The position numbers were made by a program, and so were the translations under genes. 64,000 nt of DNA. It comes from Myxococcales bacterium (lineage in GTDB: Bacteria > Myxococcota_A > Polyangia > Polyangiales > JAFGIB01). This document shows, one piece after another, positions 8,298-17,015 of the stretch. The stretch covers positions 1-64,000 of the forward strand of contig JAOUOP010000038.1 in NCBI GenBank assembly GCA_029880325.1. Direction: 5' to 3'. Positions within the stretch are counted from its first letter, which is position 1. Every line of letters begins with the position of its first letter. The notes under the pieces were generated by a model, which did not search any database, was not told the origin of the DNA, and worked only from the letters and a program-made list of their open reading frames with translations.

Positions 8298-9211
8298 CGG
8301 AGCTCGAGCTCTCCGAGCGCTTCCCTTGCCCCCGCTGCGACCTCCACCCCATGAGTGCGCGTGAGTTCCGCGATCAGGGCCTCGATGCGTTCTTCGCGCT
8401 TCTTCAGCAACAACTCCTGGCGCAGCGTCCCGGCCACCTTGGAAAGCGGCTCATCGACGGCCGCCACGATCTCGACCACGCCGATCCCGTGAATGCCGAA
8501 ACTCGTCTCCACCGGGCGCGGCACCACGCCTACTTGTTCCGATTCGAAGAGCGCTTCCATGAAAGGCTTGACGAAGGCGCCACTGCCCTTGGCGGCCATC
8601 GGCAGGGCCTCGCCGAGCACTTCGAAGTGGGCGGTCTTCGTCCTCTGTGTTCCGGTGACGTAGGCTACGGGGTCGTCGGCCTGACGCAGCTCCTCGAGGC
8701 GCTGCTCGATGAAGGCACGCGCCGCCGACCGCGCCCCTTCGTCCGCATCGGCCGGCAGCTTCGCCAGCACGTGAACCGCCCGACGCCGCTCCGGTATCAC
8801 GAAGCGATTGCGCTGCCTGTCGTACGCTTCGGCCAGTTCCTCATCGCTCACCTGGACGGCGGCCGCTTCCTCGTCCAACAGGGCGTGGATGGCTGCCTGC
8901 TCGGTCGCCAGCGTCACCTCCGCCCGCCCGGCATAGCCACGCCGAGAGGCTTCCAGCATCAGCGCGCGCTCGGCCTGCAGCCGCGACAGGGCCTCGGCAG
9001 GAGATAGCGTCGCCGCCCGCACCAGGCCCCGCAGTTCGTCGTCGGTGACGGGATGGCCATCCACCGTGCTCACCACCTCCGCCTTCTTCGAAACCTCCCA
9101 CCGCTGCTCCGAGGCCCCCTCGGGCAACAGGGGCCCGCCGCCACAGGCCGCCAGCGCGAGTGCCGCGGCGGCCTGCCAGCCAACTGCATGTGGTAGGCCC
9201 ACGCCGCTCAC
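8294..9211 (-). CDS. PpiC/parvulin-type peptidyl-prolyl isomerase lipoprotein
   Basis: 305 residues from GTG 9211, which overlaps the stop of the upstream small gene (GTGA). The N-terminus is a lipoprotein signal ending ALALAAC with Cys at about residue 23. A SurA-like helical region (VDGHPVTDDELRGLVRAA, then EEAAAVQVSDEELAEAYDR) precedes a parvulin-like domain (RRRAVHVLAKL near residues 140-150, to RPVETSFGIHGIGVVEIV). This matches periplasmic folding chaperones of the PrsA/SurA type. The three genes 9393 to 7647 form one overlapping transcription unit. Confidence 0.82.
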   Translation of the reverse strand: MSGVGLPHAVGWQAAAALALAACGGGPLLPEGASEQRWEVSKKAEVVSTVDGHPVTDDELRGLVRAATLSPAEALSRLQAERALMLEASRRGYAGRAEVTLATEQAAIHALLDEEAAAVQVSDEELAEAYDRQRNRFVIPERRRAVHVLAKLPADADEGARSAARAFIEQRLEELRQADDPVAYVTGTQRTKTAHFEVLGEALPMAAKGSGAFVKPFMEALFESEQVGVVPRPVETSFGIHGIGVVEIVAAVDEPLSKVAGTLRQELLLKKREERIEALIAELTRTHGVEVAAGAREALGELELR

Positions 9212-9393
9212 TCCCCCACCGAAAGCCGCAGTAAATCGGCCCCCGCCCCCATCATCGACAGCCCGGTCAACACCAGGATGATGGCGCCCAAGTGGTCCTT
9301 GTCCCGCAGCTGTCCAATGGCCAGCCCGAGGATGCCCAGCGCACCGAGTACCAAAACCACGGCGGAGCCCTCTCGAAGGAGGCGTCCCATCAC
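9208..9393 (-). CDS. Small two-helix membrane protein
   Basis: 61 residues with two hydrophobic segments (SAVVLVLGALGILGLAIG and LGAIILVLTGLSMMGAGA) joined by a short charged loop. AGGA precedes the tandem ATG pair at suitable spacing. The stop overlaps the GTG of the PpiC-like gene, which supports it as a real coding sequence. It matches no family I recognise; it may anchor or assist the chaperone encoded next. Confidence 0.65.
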   Translation of the reverse strand: MMGRLLREGSAVVLVLGALGILGLAIGQLRDKDHLGAIILVLTGLSMMGAGADLLRLSVGE

Positions 9394-9473
9394 ATCCTAT
9401 GTTAGCCGCAGCCGCGCCCAGCGTCATCTTCGCCGGGCGATTGCCGGCCCCGGTGCCCCCGGGGCTGGAGGGC

Positions 9474-11144
9474 TCAGCCGCCCGTGCGGGTCACCAAGCG
9501 CGAGCGGGTCGGAAGCGCCTCGCGCGAGAAATTCGTCCAGATCGAGCGGCCCTCTTCCTTGGCCTGCAGCTCGTCGATCTTCGCGACGGCGTCCTTGCTG
9601 CCCTTGACCGCCAGATGGTCGATGGCACTCAGCGCCTCGTTGCGCACCTCGAGGTCGCCGTGCTCGAGCAGCTCCAACAGCCCCTTGATCGCCGCGTCCG
9701 ACTCGCCGCCACCGATGCGGGCCAGCATGCTCGAGGCCTTGCGCAGAATGATCTTGTCCTTGTCCTTGAGCTTTCCAACCCAGCACTTGACGTTGCGGTC
9801 GCACTCCTCGGCGACCTTGATCACCACCTCGTAGTCCTTGATCTGCGGCTTGATCAGCTCTTCCTTTTCGAGGATGGGCGGTAGGTTCTTGGACTCGGCC
9901 TTGTCGGCGAGCAGCGCGTAGCTGACGAAGCCGTACATCTGCACCGGCGGCAGCTCGGTCTCGGTGGTCTTGGCCACCTCATGCAGGAACTCCATCACGT
10001 CGTCGCTGTAGAGGTGGCGGAAGGCGACCAGCAGCTGCGGACGGGCCTGCTTGTCCGACTTCTCGTAGACCTCCTTCATCACCTCCACGACCTTGGCGGT
10101 GTCCTCGGGCGTGCGGTTGATGCTGGTCATGGCCAAAGCAGCGGTCGCGCGCCGGTCGGGATGCTCGTTCCTGGCCTCCTCCATCAGCAGTTCGAGGCTC
10201 TCGCGAAAGCCCAGGCGCCCCAGGGTGAGCACCGCCTCACGGGCGACCAGGGCATCCTTGTTCATGGAGTTGGCCAGGTCCTGGTCCTTGCGGCGGAAGG
10301 ACTCGATCGACAGCTCCACGAGCTTGTTGACCTCTTTGTTCTCACCGCGGGCGGCCTTCATCAGCGGCTCGAGCGCGGGCTTGCCGACCGACACCAGCAC
10401 CGACTCGGCGTCCTCCATCATGCGCATCGCAGGCATCTGCAGGTCGAACATGTACAGGGCCTTGACCATCGGCTCGACCGCGGCCGGGTCCTGGATCTTC
10501 GCCAGCTGCTGGGCCGCGAGCTTGTTGAAGAGGAAGTTCTGGGACTCGCTCTGGTTCAGGGCGATCTCCACCAGCGTCTCGGTGGCGCGCTTGTCGCCGA
10601 GCTTGCCGAGCACCTCGATAAACGACTTGCGCATGCGGTTGTCGACGCCGCGCGCCCCGTCGACCCGCTTGAGCGCGTCGCAGATCTTTTTGACGATTTC
10701 ACCCTTCTTGTCGTCGGCGACCGGGATCTCGGTCAGCGTGCGCGCGGCCATGACCGCGTGGTCCTCGGTGACCTCGGCCTGCCACTCCAGGGCCTTGAGC
10801 AATGCCGGCAGCGTGCGCTCATCTCGCATCTCGGCCATCAGCTGAAGGATGCGCAGGCCGTTCTGGGCATCCTCCGGATGCTCGATGTAGACCTTGGTCA
10901 TGTTGTCGTGGGCGACGTCGTTGAACTCCTTGATCTTCGCGTCGTTGCGATCGCCCTTGGCCTCCGCCAGGCGCGCTCCGAAGATCGAGTGCAAGCGTCC
11001 CACCGCATGCTCTCGGCGGACCGGATCGGAGAGTTCCTCCGCCTGGCCCTTGGGGTCGTTCAGATCCGCGTGGCAGGCCCAAAGCGGCATGCTGAGCGCA
11101 AACAACAGCGCGGCGGCGAGTCGAGGTAGCGCGAGCCTTCCCAT
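9474..11144 (-). CDS. HEAT-repeat lipoprotein
   Basis: 556 residues from ATG 11144, with GGGAGG at good spacing. The signal ends ALSMPLWAC, giving a lipidated Cys at about residue 24. The rest is an alpha-solenoid of HEAT-like units, for example NGLRILQLMAEMRDERTLPA, RKSFIEVLGKLGDKRATETL and AREAVLTLGRLGFRESLELL. Such solenoids are protein-binding scaffolds, here predicted on the periplasmic side of a membrane. A second HEAT-repeat envelope protein (14547-16925) lies close by and shares style, suggesting related roles. Partners are unknown. Confidence 0.8.
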   Translation of the reverse strand: MGRLALPRLAAALLFALSMPLWACHADLNDPKGQAEELSDPVRREHAVGRLHSIFGARLAEAKGDRNDAKIKEFNDVAHDNMTKVYIEHPEDAQNGLRILQLMAEMRDERTLPALLKALEWQAEVTEDHAVMAARTLTEIPVADDKKGEIVKKICDALKRVDGARGVDNRMRKSFIEVLGKLGDKRATETLVEIALNQSESQNFLFNKLAAQQLAKIQDPAAVEPMVKALYMFDLQMPAMRMMEDAESVLVSVGKPALEPLMKAARGENKEVNKLVELSIESFRRKDQDLANSMNKDALVAREAVLTLGRLGFRESLELLMEEARNEHPDRRATAALAMTSINRTPEDTAKVVEVMKEVYEKSDKQARPQLLVAFRHLYSDDVMEFLHEVAKTTETELPPVQMYGFVSYALLADKAESKNLPPILEKEELIKPQIKDYEVVIKVAEECDRNVKCWVGKLKDKDKIILRKASSMLARIGGGESDAAIKGLLELLEHGDLEVRNEALSAIDHLAVKGSKDAVAKIDELQAKEEGRSIWTNFSREALPTRSRLVTRTGG

Positions 11145-11436
11145 GTCGAACCTCCCGTCGAGCGGTCTGCGTTCTGGAGCGGGCCGCCGGCGATTTCCAA
11201 AATTCACTGTCGAAACAGGCACTTAGGCCTTGGTCGATGGCCCGGCACTATAGCCACGACGGGATCACCATGTCAACGCGTGGACACTTGCGCCCTGTAA
11301 CGGTAGCCGGCCGCCACCGCCCCATGCCCGATGGCTCGCGCCGCCGCGCCGCTTGCCAGCGCCCGGCGTCGAGACTATCTGCCGATGCACAGAGCCCCGA
11401 GCCGCCCGGCGGCGCCCCAACGATCGGGACCCCACC

Positions 11437-12807
11437 TTGGACCAACACGACCACAGCAGCGACCCCATCGGCGATCTCGAGGACTTGCTCAGCCCCTTTC
11501 GGGCCGCCATCACGCCACGTGCGCAGTTCCGGGTCGGCACCGAAGCCGAGAAATTCGGGCTGCTATCCGACTCGCTCGAGCCGCTGCCCTACGAGGGCCC
11601 ACGCAGCGTGCTGGCGGTGCTGGCGGCGTTGGTGGCCGACCACGGCTGGTCCGAATACCGCGAATACGACGCCGGCGCGCTGATCTCCCTCAAGCGCGAG
11701 GCCACCTCGGTCACGCTCGAGCCCGCCGGCCAGCTCGAACTGTCGGGCTCACCCTTCGCCACCGTGCATGAGGCCTGCGCCGAGTTCTCCGCCCACCTCG
11801 AGGAGCTGCGCCGGGTGTCGGAGCCGCTGGGCGTGGTCTGGCTGAGCCTGGGCTTCCATCCCTTCGCCCGCGACGCCGACCTGCCGCGCGTCCCCAAGCT
11901 TCGCTACGGCATCATGGAGCGCTACATGCCCACCCGCGGCCCGCGCTCGGCCGACATGATGCGGCGCACTTGCACAGTGCAGGCCAACCTGGACTACGAG
12001 AGCGAGGACGAGGCCATGCGCAAGCTGCGTGTGGCCCTGGCCCTGCAGCCGGTGGCGACCGCGGCCTTCGCCAACAGTCCCCTCTACGAGGGGCGCGTGG
12101 GCCAATACCTCAGCGAGCGCGCCGCCGTGTGGCTGCAGATGGATGTCGACCGCAGTGGCATCCTGCCCTTTGCCTGGCAAAAGGATCAGTCCCTGCGGAG
12201 CTACGTGGAGTGGGCCCTCGACGTGCCGATGTTCCTGGTCAAGCGCGGCGCCCGGATCATCGAAAACACGGGGCAGAGCTTCCGCAGCTTCCTGCGCGAC
12301 GGCGCTTCCGGCGCGCGCGCCACCTTCGAGGACTGGGAGACCCACCTGAACAGTCTTTTTCCCGAGGCCCGGCTCAAAAAGACCCTCGAAGTGCGCGGCG
12401 CCGACGCCCAGCCGAGCGATCTGGTGTGCGCCGTGCCGGCCCTGTGGAAGGGCCTGCTCTACGACCCCACGGCGCTCGCCCAGGCCGAGTCGCTCATCCG
12501 CGACCTCGACGCCACCACCGTGGAACAGAGCCGCCCCGAGATCGCGCGGCGGGCACTGCAGGCCCGGCTCCTGGAACACCCCCTTCTATGGTGGGCCGAG
12601 CAGATGGTCGACATCGCGCGCGGGGGCCTCGAGCGGCTCGGGCATCGCAACGCGGCCGGCCGCGACGAAAGCATCCACCTGGCCCCCCTCGAGCGGCGGC
12701 TGGAGCGCGGTATCACCCCCGCCGAGGAGCTGCTAGCCGCCATCAAAGCCGACGGCGGCGGGTCCTCGGCGCTCCCGGCGGCGATCGTGGCGCACGCCCG
12801 GGTCTGA
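11437..12807 (+). CDS. gshA: Glutamate-cysteine ligase, GCS2 type
   Basis: About 456 residues. It forms gamma-glutamylcysteine from Glu, Cys and ATP. Signatures include the N-terminal GTEAEKFGL motif, LEPAGQLELSGSP, and VQANLDYESEDEAMRKLRVA with WLQMDVDRSGILPF, typical of the plant/proteobacterial GCS2 family. The start is uncertain: no ATG or GTG precedes the conserved region, and TTG 11437 (DQHDHSSDPI) is the most reasonable choice. Another in-frame TTG lies at 11353. No gshB is seen, so glutathione synthetase must be elsewhere or another thiol is made. It is convergent with the IHF gene, 21 bp apart. Confidence 0.88.
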   Translation: MDQHDHSSDPIGDLEDLLSPFRAAITPRAQFRVGTEAEKFGLLSDSLEPLPYEGPRSVLAVLAALVADHGWSEYREYDAGALISLKREATSVTLEPAGQLELSGSPFATVHEACAEFSAHLEELRRVSEPLGVVWLSLGFHPFARDADLPRVPKLRYGIMERYMPTRGPRSADMMRRTCTVQANLDYESEDEAMRKLRVALALQPVATAAFANSPLYEGRVGQYLSERAAVWLQMDVDRSGILPFAWQKDQSLRSYVEWALDVPMFLVKRGARIIENTGQSFRSFLRDGASGARATFEDWETHLNSLFPEARLKKTLEVRGADAQPSDLVCAVPALWKGLLYDPTALAQAESLIRDLDATTVEQSRPEIARRALQARLLEHPLLWWAEQMVDIARGGLERLGHRNAAGRDESIHLAPLERRLERGITPAEELLAAIKADGGGSSALPAAIVAHARV

Positions 12808-12828
12808 TGGTTCGCGCAGCTGCCCGCC

Positions 12829-13131
12829 CTACTCCCCGCTCGCTGCGGGAGGCTCCTCGTCGTTGACCAGGGCCTTGAGTTCCTTGCCCACCTTGAAGAA
12901 GGGCAAGCGTTTCTCCGGAACCGATACCGCCTTGCCCGTGCGCGGATTGCGCCCGTCATAGGCCTGGTAGTGGCGTACCGTAAACGATCCGTAGCCGCGG
13001 ATCTCGATGCCATCCCCGCGCTCCAGGGCCGACGTCATGGCGTCGAATACGCAGTTGACAACCAACTCGGCGCGGCTCTTTGTGATGTTGCTTCGCTCGG
13101 CAACCGCCTCGATCAGCTCCGACTTGGTCAT
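12829..13131 (-). CDS. ihfB: Integration host factor / HU-family DNA-binding protein
   Basis: 100 residues from ATG 13131, with AGAGGGG upstream. It follows the IHF/HU fold: MTKSELIEAVAER at the start, DGIEIRGYGSFTVRHY, then the DNA-intercalating arm GRNPRTGKAVSVPEKRLPFF. IHF-beta is the closest by pattern (MTKSELIE, short acidic tail). It bends DNA in promoters and recombination sites. The longer frame to 13335 is rejected because the extra residues are low-complexity. Confidence 0.9.
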   Translation of the reverse strand: MTKSELIEAVAERSNITKSRAELVVNCVFDAMTSALERGDGIEIRGYGSFTVRHYQAYDGRNPRTGKAVSVPEKRLPFFKVGKELKALVNDEEPPAASGE

Positions 13132-13174
13132 GACACCCCTCTGGTTGCGCTTCGCATCGGCCTCATTGCCCTCG

Positions 13175-14428
13175 TTGGTAAGGATTCCGCGTAGTTGCGC
13201 AATCATAGGGGCATTCGCCGGCAGTTCCAAGCGGGCCGGAGGCAGGCGCCAGCGCGCGCTGCCGACCGCGGTACGCGGGCTGCTGCTCGGCCTCGTCCTG
13301 CAGGGCTGCGGCAGCGGCGACGACGGCACGGCCACCCCGGCTGGACGCGCGACCGCCCCGGCCCATCAGCCACAGGCCAGGGCCCCTGACGCGCCACTGC
13401 CAGCGCTGCCGAAGTTCGACGTTCACCTTCATGTAAGCCCTGGATTTGCTGCCGATACCATCAAAATCCTTCAAGAATCTGGAATCATAGGAGGTCTCAA
13501 CGCATCCGGCGGCAGCCCCGGCCCCGGGCTCGACCACAGCGCCCAGGTGGCCGCCCAAAGCGGAGGCCGGCTGCTGCCCCTGTGCAACCTCAGGCTCGCA
13601 CCGCTGCTGGGCGAGGCCGGGGCGAGCTACGCCGAGCAGGCCCTGCAGCAGTGCAAGCTCGGCGGCGCCCGGGGACTGAAAATCTCGAAGTACCTGGGGC
13701 TGGGCCTGGTCGACGCGGGCGGCGAGCTGGTGGCCGTCGACGACCCGCGGCTCGACCCCCTCTTCGAGGCCGCCGGCGCCCTGGGCCTGCCGGTGCTGCT
13801 CCACAGCGGCGACCCCAGGGCCTTCTTCGAGCCCGCCACCCCCGACAACGAGCGCTTCGACGAACTGCGCGCCCACCCCGGCTGGAGCTTCCACGGCCTG
13901 GGCCCCCACGGCCGCCCCTGGCCCAGCTGGCAGCAGCTGCTCGAGCAACACGAGCGAAGGGTCGCGCGCCACCCGGCCACCACCTTCGTCGGCGCCCACT
14001 TCGGCAACGCCGCCGAAGACCCCGCTCGCGTCGGTCGCATGCTCGAGCGCTACCCCAACTACTTCATCGACACCGCCGCCCGTATCCCCGAATTTGGACG
14101 CCACAGCGCCGAGCGCATGCACCGCTTTTTCGTCCGGCACCAGGACCGCATCCTGTTTGGCAGCGACATGGGCATCGGCCGCTTCGGGCTCACCCTGGGC
14201 TCAAGCGGTGAGCACCCCGATACCCGCGCCCAGGCACCGGCCTTCTTCGCCAGCCACTTCCGCTACTTCGAGACCCGCGCCCGCGGCATGGCCCATCCGA
14301 CCCCGATCCAGGGCCGCTGGACCGTCGACGGCATCGGGCTGCCGCGACCGGTGCTCGAAAAGCTCTACTATCGCAACGCCCTGCGCGTCTTCGCCATCGA
14401 ACTGCCCGCCCTGTTCGCGCCGCCCTGA
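13175..14428 (+). CDS. Amidohydrolase-2 family lipoprotein
   Basis: About 417 residues. The TIM-barrel metal-dependent hydrolase shows FDVHLHV (metal HxH), VLLHSGDP, FVGAHFGNAAEDPARVGRML, and RILFGSDMGIGRFG with the terminal catalytic Asp. A lipoprotein signal (GLLLGLVLQGC) precedes it, which is unusual because most members are cytoplasmic. The start is unclear: TTG 13175 gives a long 44-residue leader, and a CTG at 13259 after GGAGG would give a more normal signal. The substrate is unknown; decarboxylases and lactonases are the common activities. It diverges from the IHF gene. Confidence 0.78.
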   Translation: MVRIPRSCAIIGAFAGSSKRAGGRRQRALPTAVRGLLLGLVLQGCGSGDDGTATPAGRATAPAHQPQARAPDAPLPALPKFDVHLHVSPGFAADTIKILQESGIIGGLNASGGSPGPGLDHSAQVAAQSGGRLLPLCNLRLAPLLGEAGASYAEQALQQCKLGGARGLKISKYLGLGLVDAGGELVAVDDPRLDPLFEAAGALGLPVLLHSGDPRAFFEPATPDNERFDELRAHPGWSFHGLGPHGRPWPSWQQLLEQHERRVARHPATTFVGAHFGNAAEDPARVGRMLERYPNYFIDTAARIPEFGRHSAERMHRFFVRHQDRILFGSDMGIGRFGLTLGSSGEHPDTRAQAPAFFASHFRYFETRARGMAHPTPIQGRWTVDGIGLPRPVLEKLYYRNALRVFAIELPALFAPP

Positions 14429-14546
14429 ACTCGGCGGAAAAACCGGACAGTACCGCACAAAAATTGCACACCTTTGCGCAGTTGTGCGTTGCCGCCGCAC
14501 CCGTTCCTTGGGTATCGTCGGCGCACCCGTTTTCTGGAGGACCCCG

Positions 14547-16925
14547 ATGCCCAAGGGCGAAGATTTCACGTCGATACCCATTTTCGAACCGAGTCCGTCG
14601 CTCATCGCCTCGGCCTATCCAGATGACATTGGCGACCTCGCCGCTGGCATGAGCGACGAGCAAGCGATCAAGAAGATCGGTCAGCGCTCGAGCACCAGCG
14701 GCAAGATCATCACGTTCCTGATGGTCGCCGGTGCCGCAGCCATGGTCTATTTCTACATGCAGAGTTCAGCGGCCTACGAGTCGCGCATGGACGGCGTACT
14801 GGCCGCCGGCGAACTCGAAGGCGAGGCAATGCTCGCGGCATTGCGCGCCGAGGTCGACAAGAGCGAATACGACGACGTTCAGGTGCGCGCGATTCGCAAC
14901 CTCTCGCACTTCAAGGATCAGCAGTCGGTCCCGCAGTTCATCAAGGCCCTCGACAAGCCGGGCATCGTGCGCCGCGCCGCTGCGTTGGCCCTGGCCAACG
15001 TGGGTTCGCCCGCCGCCGACAGCGCCAAGCCCAAGCTGCTGCAGGTGCTGCCCGATACCGACGCCAAGGATCGCCCCCAGGTGGTCTGGGCGCTGGCCGT
15101 GCTCAAGGAGCAGCAGGCCACCGACGCCATCCTCGAGCTCTTCACCGGCGGTTTGCTTCAGAACCAGCCGGGCTTCGACCCCAAGATCCTCACCGAAGCC
15201 ATCGGCATCGCCAAGCTCAGCTCGCCCGAGCTGACCGGCCACGACAAGAAGCCGGTCCGCGCGCTGGTGGCCATGGCGCTGTCGGAAGCCGCATCGCCCC
15301 AGGTCGTGCCGCCCTTGGTACGCATGATCGGCCGCGACGACGAGGACGGCGAAGTCGTGCGCGCCGCGGTGGCCGGTCTCGGTCGCGCCGGCGATCCGGC
15401 CGCCGGTGGCCCGCTCTTCGACCTGATGCAGAAGCGTCCGGAAATGCGCCAGAGCGTCATCGACGCGCTGGCCAAGTCCACCGCGGCGCCGCAGCTGGCG
15501 ACGCTGCTGGGCACCGCCAAGGACGCCGCCGGCAAGCGCGACCTGGTTCGCCTCTTGCGCAAGACCTACGACCCGCGCTCCGCCGACGCCCTGGCGGGTC
15601 TGGTGAACGACCAGGACGCCGACACCAAGGAAGAGGCCGTCATGGGCCTGGCCGATCTCGGCGACTCGCGCGCCGTGCCCGCCCTGATCGAGATGGCCAA
15701 GAGCGAGGATGACGACGTGGCCAACGACGCCGTCGACGCCCTGCGCCGCCTGGCCAACCCCGAGGCCGCCCCCGCCCTGCTCGCCCTCTTCGACGAGTTC
15801 CCCTACCGCAAGGCCGCCATCATGCGCGCCCTGGGCACCACCGGCGCCGAGCAGGCCTGCCCCAATCTGGTCAAGGAAATCGAAGGCGACGACATCGGTG
15901 CCGCCACCAAGGCCATCGGTCAGCTGCCCTGCGAGAAGGCCTACGGCACCCTCGTCGGTCTGCTTCCGCGCAGCAAGTACAAGGACATCGACTTCTCGCG
16001 CCCGAGCGTGCCCAGCGAGATGGCCTACCGCAATCGCTACGAATCGCTGCAGGGCCTGTCCTACTTCGGTCGCCCCGACCCCAAGGCGGTCAAAGAGATC
16101 GCCCTCATCATGGAAGATCCCGAGGATGACTTCCGCCTCGCCGCCGCCGCCGGCGCCACGCTCGGCCAAATCGCCGACGACGAAGTGCTGAAGATGATCG
16201 CGGCCAAGGTGCTCGACGCCAACTTGGAGGAGCGCATCCGCGTCAACTACGCCCAGGCCCTGTGGAAGCGCCCCAACGCCGAGCTCTCCACCCAGCTTCT
16301 CCCGCTGCTCGAGGGTGAGACGCCGACCCCGATCAAGAACGCCGCGGCCCTGGCCATCGGCTACGCTGCAAACCCGGCCAACGACGCAAAGTTGGTCGCG
16401 CTGCTCGACAACCCACAGACCCGTCGCTTCGCGGCGGTGGCGATCGCGCTGGGCGGCAGCGAAGAAGGCGCGCGCAAGCTCGTCGAGGTGCTGCCCAGCG
16501 ACCGCGACGCCTCCGAAATCCTGCGCATGATGGTGACCAGCAACGAAGACGACAACTTCAACCTGATCACCAAGCCCATGTTCGAGTCCGGTCAGATCTT
16601 CCGCCGCCTGCGCGTGGCCGAGATCCTCAAGGAGGGCAAGGGCGACGTCACCTACAGCTACGCCTGGCAGCACCTGACCACGCGCCTGCGCTCCGGTTGG
16701 GGTGGCCCGGGAGGCATGGCCGATCGCGAGATCCGCGACATCTTCTTCAAGGAGCTCAACGGCCAAAACCCCGAGCGCCGTCGTCTGATGGCCAACACGC
16801 TCGCCTCCATGAACCTGCGCGGCCTGTTGCTCGCCGCCCGCGACGCCAAGGTCGAAGAGGCGCGCCAAATGCTCCTGGAGATGGAGCGCCCGCGCCAGGA
16901 CAACCAGGCACCTGCTGCGCAGTAA
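14547..16925 (+). CDS. Large HEAT-repeat protein with one membrane anchor
   Basis: 792 residues from ATG 14547, with TGGAGG six bases upstream. A short cytoplasmic N-terminus precedes one membrane helix (IITFLMVAGAAAMVYFYM, near residues 53-70). The rest is a long HEAT/PBS-lyase-like solenoid; units such as VRAAVAGLGRAGDPAAGGPL, EEAVMGLADLGDSRAVPALI and NDAVDALRRLANPEAAPALL repeat about every 30 residues. Topology puts the solenoid in the periplasm. It is probably a scaffold like the HEAT lipoprotein at 9474-11144. A terminator-like hairpin follows. Confidence 0.82.
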   Translation: MPKGEDFTSIPIFEPSPSLIASAYPDDIGDLAAGMSDEQAIKKIGQRSSTSGKIITFLMVAGAAAMVYFYMQSSAAYESRMDGVLAAGELEGEAMLAALRAEVDKSEYDDVQVRAIRNLSHFKDQQSVPQFIKALDKPGIVRRAAALALANVGSPAADSAKPKLLQVLPDTDAKDRPQVVWALAVLKEQQATDAILELFTGGLLQNQPGFDPKILTEAIGIAKLSSPELTGHDKKPVRALVAMALSEAASPQVVPPLVRMIGRDDEDGEVVRAAVAGLGRAGDPAAGGPLFDLMQKRPEMRQSVIDALAKSTAAPQLATLLGTAKDAAGKRDLVRLLRKTYDPRSADALAGLVNDQDADTKEEAVMGLADLGDSRAVPALIEMAKSEDDDVANDAVDALRRLANPEAAPALLALFDEFPYRKAAIMRALGTTGAEQACPNLVKEIEGDDIGAATKAIGQLPCEKAYGTLVGLLPRSKYKDIDFSRPSVPSEMAYRNRYESLQGLSYFGRPDPKAVKEIALIMEDPEDDFRLAAAAGATLGQIADDEVLKMIAAKVLDANLEERIRVNYAQALWKRPNAELSTQLLPLLEGETPTPIKNAAALAIGYAANPANDAKLVALLDNPQTRRFAAVAIALGGSEEGARKLVEVLPSDRDASEILRMMVTSNEDDNFNLITKPMFESGQIFRRLRVAEILKEGKGDVTYSYAWQHLTTRLRSGWGGPGGMADREIRDIFFKELNGQNPERRRLMANTLASMNLRGLLLAARDAKVEEARQMLLEMERPRQDNQAPAAQ

Positions 16926-16947
16926 CTCACACCTCTCGATGTGACCG

Positions 16948-16974
16948 ACGGCCGCCCCTCACCCGGGCGGCCGT
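16948..16974. terminator. GC-rich hairpin between convergent genes
   Basis: ACGGCCGCCC (16948-16957) pairs perfectly with GGGCGGCCGT (16965-16974) over a 7-nt loop. It lies 23 bases after the HEAT-repeat gene stop and before the convergent PLP-enzyme gene. The T-tract after it is weak, so termination strength is uncertain; it could serve both strands. Confidence 0.6.
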
Positions 16975-17015
16975 TGACGTTCTTCCCGAGCCCCTCTTCC
17001 CGAGAGCCCCTACCC

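Noticed and set aside
13485-13500. AGGAGG-like site as the start of a shorter gene
   Set aside because: It lies inside the conserved amidohydrolase barrel, after the HxH motif, so starting there would delete the metal site.
14766-16868. 700-residue open frame on the minus strand
   Set aside because: It is the mirror of the HEAT-repeat gene. High GC makes long antisense frames; the sense frame has a Shine-Dalgarno sequence, a membrane helix and clear repeats.
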